This document shows, in pieces, positions 57,401-64,000 of a stretch of 64,000 nt of DNA. A program made the position numbers and the translations under genes. Position 1 is the first letter of the stretch. Every line of letters begins with the position of its first letter. This DNA is from Arctopsyche grandis. Lineage: Eukaryota > Arthropoda > Insecta > Trichoptera > Hydropsychidae. The DNA lies in NCBI RefSeq assembly GCF_051622035.1, contig NC_135355.1, forward strand, positions 5,518,001-5,582,000, written 5' to 3'. The notes under the pieces are model-generated. The model was not told where the DNA came from. It saw only the letters and a list, made by a program, of their open reading frames with translations, and ran no database searches.

Positions 57401-60400
57401 TATGTAATACTATCGAGTATATATGTATGTAATACTGCTGGTCAGACTTGGATATTTGTGACTCCAGGTCGATCGTTTCCTATTAGAGTTTGCCAATTTT
57501 TCTGATTTCATTGTTGAAACGGTACCTCGATTAAATTGGCTAAAAAACCTTCCTACCTGCCATATCACCACTATTTGAGTATGATTAATGTACAATAAAA
57601 TGTATGTACAAGTTAAAATTCATAGATGTCTCGTTAATTTCGAGTGTCCAGTGTCTCGGCGACATATATAATAAAAATGCTGCATTTTTAGTAATTGGCC
57701 AGGAAGGCGCATTGGGGTTTATCTGTTAGGCCTTCCTGGTATACATATATGTATGTATTTAATAAAATAAATAAGAAATAATACAATAAAACTTACTTGA
57801 ATCCGAGATTGCTTACAAAGACAGTGCGGCTATTTTTCTCTTCTTCTTGACAATCGTTTGTTTTCATAGAAGTAGAATGCATAGAATCGCTCTCAGACTC
57901 CAAAAATGTTGCTACAAAAAGTTTGCTACAAAGAGTTTGTTCATTGTTTGCTAAACTTCGTCTCTCTCTCTCTCTCTTGTCTCTCTTCTGACTTTCCGTC
58001 TTTAACAATTAACAATGACCATTCTATGCATTCTACTTCTATGTTTGTTTTTGATGATTCAATGAAAATTAATCTGCTTTTCGATTTCGAAAGATAAAAT
58101 TAGATTTGCGATTGCAGCTTTTGTAACTTTTTTCTTAAATACATAAATATGAATAACCAATGTAGCATAGATGTATATTCTCATTTACTGATTATTGTAT
58201 TGATTTATTATATAATATACTGGAGCAGACAACATAGCCCAGGGGAATTGTGTTAGAATGGTTGATAGGGCTTTGGAACTACATATTAAATTAGCTCGCT
58301 CAAAATCACAGATATGCTCACAAATATGTATACGAAGTATATGCACTATGATGCATCCTATAATACTCCAACCCAGCTGAAAATAGACGTGGAAATGTTA
58401 GCTTAGTTGAGACCCGCTTTATGTCCAATTAGATGATGTGTCCGGTCACTTAACGGTCTCTCTAACCTGGGAAATATCAGTTTATAGGGATGTTATTATT
58501 AGATACTTAGATTTATTTGTATGTATTTTTTTATTTATATTTGGATATATGACCCAAAACTAAGTCAATGACAATGCTAATTGATAGAACTAACATATCA
58601 AGAGTTGCAATATATATTTTTAATACTATCTGGTTTTTGTACTACTACTACTTGAAAAACCTTAGATGGATGTGTTCCAGGAAAATATAATTGCGTGGAA
58701 TTCGTCTGTGACTAAACTTTACAGACATGTGGTTTTATCATGCCCATAAAAAATACTTCGTTACAGTTATTCGCTACAGTTTTTGACAACATAATGTGCT
58801 TTAAACGATAAGAAAAATGTATGTATGTATGTACTTAGGGGTTCCAAAAAGCCATCCGAAAGAAAAAGCCGGTTTTCGGTTTTTTTACAAAAGCCGGTTG
58901 ACCGGATTTCATCGGTTTCCATTTTTTTGAAGTTTTAAATTTTATATCGAAAAAAAGAATTGTAAATATATATTTTATTATGCAAAAAAATAATTGATTA
59001 TAAATTAAAATGAGTTATAAACGTTATGAACTTTCATAATATCATTATTACATTATTATTGTTACAAATATCACAGCAGTAAAATGGCAGATCCTGAATA
59101 CGCACAAATAATTAAATGATTTAAATAAGCTACTATCAAGAAGAAGAACGCGCAAAAACTACAAATGATGGAAAACCCAATTTGCCGAAATTCTGAAAGG
59201 CCTTGTGTAGGTTTTTGAAACTACTTTCAATAATTATATTTTATTGGTTTATGACCTGGTATTCGTCCATTACTATATATCAAAGCCACCGCTAAGTGCC
59301 GTACCTTTTTTTGTTGTTCAAAGAAATATACGCTTATTCCCTGAGAAAGTTTGGATCCAATACACATTTTTTTTGATTCTTCATAAAAATTTGAAATTCG
59401 TAATTGTTCGTTTTGAGGAAAAAAACATTAATCAAAAGGAAACCTTAAAAAGCCGATTGATCCAGCCAAAAACGTGGTTTTCGGTTTTTTGAAAGATGGT
59501 CAAAAAGCCGGTTTTCCGGTTTCTGTTTAAGCCGGCTTGGAAGCCCTATTATGTACTTATGTACTAAATAATGGGGATTCTGCAAAAACTTAATAAAAAT
59601 GTTAGTTAATTTTATAATATTCATTTGTACCGTCAGAAAAAAAATCAGCCTGCGGCTCACAAACATCGAATATTATATAACTTTTTTTATCTTGTATATA
59701 TTTTCCTTTTAGGTACACAATTGTACATTCTGAATAAAATATATATAATTCCTTGACTTTGTTAATAGTTATTTGAGGGAAAAATTATAAAATTATAAAA
59801 CACATCTTTTTTATATAGGGGAGGGACAATTATTTTGTGGAGCATCCCGTTTTGAGTCCTGGGAAATATGGTCACTCTGTATTTAACCTAAAAAAATTAC
59901 AGATCCTATGGTCAATTTGAGTATCATTGATGATCTCGTAACGTGGATCTGTAGATAGCTTTTCGAATAAATACAAGTTTCATTCCATTCGAGTATACTT
60001 AGACTAGTAATGCGAAGGACGTTCCGTATTCGGAATAAATTATTCGCTAATTTCAAAGAGATGTGTAGAAAAACCCGCCATTCAGCTTCTGGTTGCAGTT
60101 TCTATCGAATTCACCTTGAGGCAGCTGACTCGTGATGACCCAAATGGGTTACATTGATATCACTAGAACCTGTCAATGTTACTGTATACATACGTCATCT
60201 CTATTATAAAGTCTGCGATCCTTCTGGAAAACGGATATGACGTTATGTCGCGACTTCGTGGAAATATGATTCAAATTTATCTTCCGCTTCGATTACATTG
60301 AAAAAAACAATGGGTGTAACAACACAGTAACATGTTGTCAACATGCCAAATTCGACCTAAATGTTCCAATTGATGCCATATTTGATTTCACATGTAAACG

Positions 60401-62629
60401 ATATGGGCTACAGACATATTTTATACTATTATCGTACAATTTCGTCGTAGAACAGCAACAGTTGGTTCATTAAGTAAATTTGACCACTTATATACCAGTA
60501 CTTATTAAATAATAATCGTTCGAAACTAGGTTTTAGGTTTGTTTCAATAGAATTCTCAGCGTTTCGCAAATTGAGTCAATTCGAAGCCGTCACGACAGAA
60601 TGACTGTTCTACAATACTATACCGTAAAGCAGTTAACAATCAACTGTGTAATCTGACTAAATTGACGTTATAATTTGTTGTAAAAAGTATCGTCGTCTAC
60701 AAAAATTTTCTTCATATCGACAGCTGGTGTTTGAGTCCGTTTTTACATATGTTTTTGGCGGTTCGATGATTACTGGTCACAAATTACCAAATTAATTATG
60801 GTTAAAGTGTAATGCTCACAATCTAAATGCCAAGCCACAATCTAAAATACTCAGCAATTAGGGATTTCCATCGGGAAATTCGGCTATGGTTATAAATTCA
60901 GAAATTCCAGTGTAAACCAGTCTTTTTAAACATTGACACGGATTATACGACCCATGCTCAATGCATTTTTTTTTCAATGCTACCTGGAAAGGCTTCGTGG
61001 GTAGTATTCATGTTTATTTTTTACATGCTCAAAATACAACGCCTATCGGCGTATTTCAGGCTCATGGACTTGTTGGCAAAACACCGATCGGCGTTGGTCA
61101 GCATTCAAAGGGCTAAGTACAGAGAATGTTATAATAATAGAAGCGCCCTTTCGAATACATTTCTTGTTTCAATAACACGCGTACCGTTTCCATAACTACG
61201 CAATATTGCTATTGCCGAATGCTACTGTCGCCATATCGCTTTCATGAAAACTTTCATATACGATGTTAATTGGATAATATGTTACTTAAATGATCAATTT
61301 ACTTATAAAACTGTATCCCATGTTGTTTATTGTGTGTTTTTGAATGCATCGTGTAATTTTTAACGATGCACTTGCCCATTGCCCTTGCCCAGAGAAGTTT
61401 TTATCGGACATATGTCGACCACCGAGCATCAAATACGACTGGTGCTATAATTATTTAGGATTGTCTGTGGACAATCGTCACTTGACAACAATATAACGCC
61501 TAAAGCCACTTCTATTATTATAACATTTCTCTGGTTAAGTAAATATTCGTAATTTTGGGATCTACCAAGGAGCACATCAGGATTGATGGTTTATATGTAT
61601 AATACATATGTAAATTGTAGGTCTGTAGGGGATTCAATGTTCATGATTTTTAATTACAAAGTACAGTTCTGTAGCAGGTTGATGCTATCAATAAAAATGG
61701 TGGTCGGTGAAAGGAGTTGAGTGTGCATTCTGATTTTGTTGAAATTGCGTAATGACCTAGTCATGCTGATGACGACAACATAATGCACAAGAACAACACC
61801 AGTGGAATGACGTCATGAGGTTCCCCATTGTTTATTACCCAGACACTAGGAAGTAAAAAAATCTCTTTTATACTACATTTAGATTACACAAATGTAAGTC
61901 CGTGACAAAGACCTTTTACCAACACCGAGTTCAAGTTAAACGAAAAGAATAAAAGAGCTTCTTTTGTTTAATTTACCTTTTGAATTTGGCATAGGTGTTA
62001 TATTTAATAGCATGAGTTTTTAATGATTTGTTTTTGCATATTTCAGATGATACTGAAGTGGGTCCATGGCATGCGAGTGTGGAGTTTGTGGTCTATTTGG
62101 TGGAAGGTGGTAGCGGGAAACACACTCGAGAAGCCAGAGGTCTTCGGTCCTGGTTCAAAGCATCCTTGCCTGAACATCAGCGACATCCCACTGCTCAGGA
62201 TTTTTTTAGAGACTTGGTTACGCAAGACTTCCCCAAAGGTATTTATTACATACTAATTCATTTTTATCATAATTCAACATTTTCCTTCATTTTGAAAGAA
62301 GTAAAGGAAAAATTCCAATAAAATTAGTAAGCTATAATATTGAATAATTAGTTCTCTCGTATAATTCATTGCAGATTTTGTATTGGATCATATAAATTCT
62401 AATTCTAGTTAATGAGCAAATGTTACCTTTAATATGTAATTACATATTTTCAGATTATGTTGGATTCATAAAGAAGATAATGAAATTAATGCAACACACT
62501 TATACTACACTTCAACGATTAGAAGTGGAATTAAGACAGTTAGAAGAAGGACCATCTCCTCCTCCAAGACCTCGTAAATATGATCTTTTCTTTATGAAAC
62601 TCATACCGATACAAATTGTAGGAAATTGA
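51416..62629 (+). CDS. Unrecognised gene, at least three coding exons
   Basis: Exons 51416-51596, 62047-62238 and 62454 to about 62571 or 62629 join in frame. Exon 1 starts at ATG in AAAATGG, 11 bases after an acceptor (TTTCAG), so a 5' non-coding exon lies upstream. It ends CAGA/GTGAGT; exon 2 begins after TTTCAG and continues DQLQ-NDTEVGPWHASVEF; exon 2 ends AAAG/GTATTT and exon 3 begins DYVGFIKKIMKLMQHTYTTL. The protein starts MEAGVEAEETIVMTPKSRSA, has a middle part EFVVYLVEGGSGKHTREARG with RSWFKASLPEHQRHPTAQDF, then a likely amphipathic/coiled helix (LQRLEVELRQLEEG) and a PSPPPRPR tail. Exon 3 either splices at CCTC/GTAAAT (62572) or reads on to TGA at 62627-62629. I do not recognise the family. 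No signal peptide or membrane segment is seen. Confidence 0.7.
52587..52712. repeat. 33-bp tandem repeat, about four units
   Basis: Units of GGCTATTTGCAGGTACTATA plus TCTGCGAATTATT start at 52587, 52620, 52653 and 52686. Because 33 is divisible by three, all three forward frames stay open through it and give repetitive peptides; there is no other sign of coding. Confidence 0.9.
53027..54509. mobile_element. piggyBac-like TTAA element carrying a nested hAT element
   Basis: Flanked by TTAA (53023-53026 and 54510-54513), with ends CCCTTTAAGCGCTGA and TCAGCATTCAACGGG. A partial copy at 60810-61118 lacks the middle 0.9 kb, which shows that the middle is an insertion. It lies in the long first intron of the unrecognised gene. 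Confidence 0.75.
53482..54388. mobile_element. hAT element nested in the piggyBac-like element
   Basis: Ends TAGTGGTGTAGT and ACTACACCACTG are inverted repeats; CTTAGCGG occurs on both sides (53474-53481 and 54389-54396), an 8-bp target duplication. It is 907 bp, with only weak, broken protein similarity on the minus strand. A G10 run lies at about 54109-54118. Confidence 0.85.
56231..56395 (-). mobile_element. tRNA-derived SINE, reverse orientation
   Basis: Minus strand: CAGCAGTATGGTTCGGTGGT, TGAGTTCGATCCCG (B box), CAGACTTGGATCGTTTCCTA, TCAGAATTTGCC, ending in TCCTACCCGCTATGTCAC. Same order as the 57.3-kb copy but shorter. Confidence 0.65.
57296..57600 (+). mobile_element. tRNA-derived SINE, longest copy
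   Basis: The head has an A-box-like GCTCGGTGGTTGG and a perfect B-box-like GGTTCGATCCC 45 bp later, then GTGAGTTGACCTCGATTGAA. The body contains CTGGTCAGACTTGGATATTT, GTGACTCCAGGTCGATCGTT, TTGCCAATTTTTCTG and CCTTCCTACCTGCCATATCA. The tRNA-like part cannot fold as a real tRNA acceptor stem. It is in the long intron of the unrecognised gene. Confidence 0.75.
57865..58043. mobile_element. MITE with 23-bp perfect inverted repeats and 8-bp duplication
   Basis: The first 23 bp (CATAGAAGTAGAATGCATAG...) recur in reverse complement at 58021-58043. TTTGTTTT lies directly outside both ends (57857-57864 and 58044-58051). The 8-bp duplication suggests hAT. It is 179 bp with a CT-rich core. A decayed copy is at 34355-34550. 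Confidence 0.85.
58836..59548. mobile_element. hAT-like element with TAGGGNTTCCAA ends
   Basis: Ends TAGGGGTTCCAAAAAGCC and GGCTTGGAAGCCCTA are inverted repeats; TATGTACT lies outside each within one base. The subterminal parts repeat AAAGCCGGTTTTCGGTTTTT in several forms. 713 bp, no transposase. Confidence 0.7.
60810..61118. mobile_element. Partial copy of the 53-kb piggyBac-like element
   Basis: From AATGCTCACAATCTAAATGC to CGTTGGTCAGCATTCAAAGG it follows 53300-53470 and then 54397-54509, with no trace of the nested hAT element. It therefore preserves the empty site. Confidence 0.8.
61316..61532. repeat. Dispersed repeat, second copy of 5325-5545
   Basis: Same order of motifs as 5325-5545, with about 10-15% difference by eye. 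Non-coding. Confidence 0.6.
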
Positions 62630-64000
62630 CAAAGGATTTAATTGAAATATTCACACTTATTTTATATATTTTATTGGTGTCAAAAGCTGGCAGTTACAAA
62701 ATCATTCATCTGAGCAAAGTGAATAGCAACAAATCAGCAAGTATATATATGTATATGTCGTCTGATGTTTGAGTTATTATTTTTTTTTTTTTTTGAGCTA
62801 ACAACACGTACTTCTGTGTTTGTCTAAACATCTTTTTTGTTGGAGCTGAATATTAAAATGTAGCAGAATCCATAAATTGATATCGAAAATGGCATATCTG
62901 AATTACATCTTTTCATCTTGAAATTGCCAGTACCGATTGTTACGGGTCATATAAAACGCTCTTGATTGTTAATTTGCTTTCTTCAATTACTTGATGTCTG
63001 ATGGGAATTCGCAAAATTAGAATTAGTCATGTTGCAAAGTACTCATTTAGTATCATTAAGTTTTAATTACATATATTTTGCTCTTAAAATAGGTATATAC
63101 ACACCCATTTTGATTCCAGTATTGTTTCCATTTTAAATATTGATATAATTGATTTAAATTCTATTTTAGAATTCGGACAAATTAAACAGGTTTTCAACCA
63201 GTATATGTTCTTACATACATATGTATGTATGTACATAGTATTGCTATATGTTTATGCGTATGTACATTACATACATTTTAATGGTCCTCATTTTGCTGAA
63301 AGAATATAAAAATGAACTATTTTCTTATTTCTAGATTTCAAAAGTTTATAAATCCCTTCAAATTATGTCATTTAAGATAAGCATAAATATTTATTGTCCT
63401 GAAAATACTTTAAAATGGTGATTATTTAGAATTTAGACATCAGAAAGAATTATGCTTATTCTATGTATATTCCAAAAAGAACTCCAACTTGCATATACTC
63501 ATACTCATTGCTGTTTAAGAAAATATTTTGGTATCAACTCAAACATAATGATAAAGTAATTTGTAAGATGGTCGTCAAACCTAATAATGACTACAATTTT
63601 GTCACATTTGATTAATATTATACTAACAAGTAATTAATCATTCTTCGGCATGCGTTTTTCTTACACAATAGCTACATAATCACATTAAAACAATAAAAGC
63701 ATGATTTGTTATACTTTTTAATTGTCTCACGTTAGATTAGGTCTTATAGTTGGAGACAAGCTCTTCGTTTTTCTCATATTGGTTTTACTGGAGGAAAAAT
63801 TATACCAGTATTAGAGCGGATCAATAGAGCTCTAAGACCTTTCCTTTAGAGACTATAATAAAATTCAAACAAGTGATACCTTCCTTCAAGAGTTGTTATT
63901 ATATATTTATAAGGTAATTCTTACGAATAGTGAAAATAGGATTCTGAAAAATCATTGATTGATTCTTGAAATTGGGTAGCACTTCATTGAGGCTATATAA
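62630..64000. other. Right end of window, no recognised exon
   Basis: AT-rich sequence with short ACATACATATGTATGTATG repeats near 63215-63235. If the last gene splices at 62572 this is intron; if not, it is 3' flank. No coding exon can be supported. Confidence 0.4.

Overview
The window is nuclear DNA of an insect. It is AT-rich, its genes are split by GT-AG introns of about 70 bp to 10 kb, it is rich in short ACATACATATGTATGTA-type repeats, and the predicted proteins resemble insect orthologues. The order of insect cannot be fixed from the sequence alone; a holometabolan is likely.

I can build five complete gene models and one partial one by joining exons at canonical splice sites and checking the reading frame against what I know of each family. 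On the + strand, 4373-10704 is Paics (AIR carboxylase/SAICAR synthetase, 424 codons), with a 19-nt first coding exon 3.3 kb upstream of the rest. Sulfiredoxin follows (+, 12855-13260, 110 codons). After about 7 kb of gene-poor DNA comes Vav (-, 20347-31992, 17 coding exons, about 914 codons: CH, acidic, DH, PH, C1, SH2, SH3). Head-to-head with Vav is CstF50/CSTF1 (+, 35721-39928, 444 codons). Tail-to-tail with CstF50, with about 106 bp between stop codons, is DDX1 (-, 40035-48242, 13 exons, 729 codons). From 51416 a gene I do not recognise runs on the + strand past 62.5 kb, with a first intron over 10 kb. The genes share no pathway: purine synthesis, peroxiredoxin repair, Rho-family GEF signalling, mRNA 3'-end cleavage and RNA helicase.

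Most other structure is mobile DNA, often with intact termini and target-site duplications: Harbinger-like elements (three copies), several hAT elements including one nested in a piggyBac-like element, piggyBac-like TTAA elements (one about 6 bp from a DDX1 splice donor), a mariner-like remnant, solo LTRs with ATAT duplications, LINE fragments, a tRNA-derived SINE family, a long palindrome near 3.7-3.9 kb, and minisatellites in introns and between genes. I found no CRISPR array, rRNA or functional tRNA gene, and no clear evidence for a new multi-gene system. The best candidates for novelty are the unrecognised gene at 51.4-62.6 kb, the terminal-inverted-repeat families, and the close contact between elements and splice sites.
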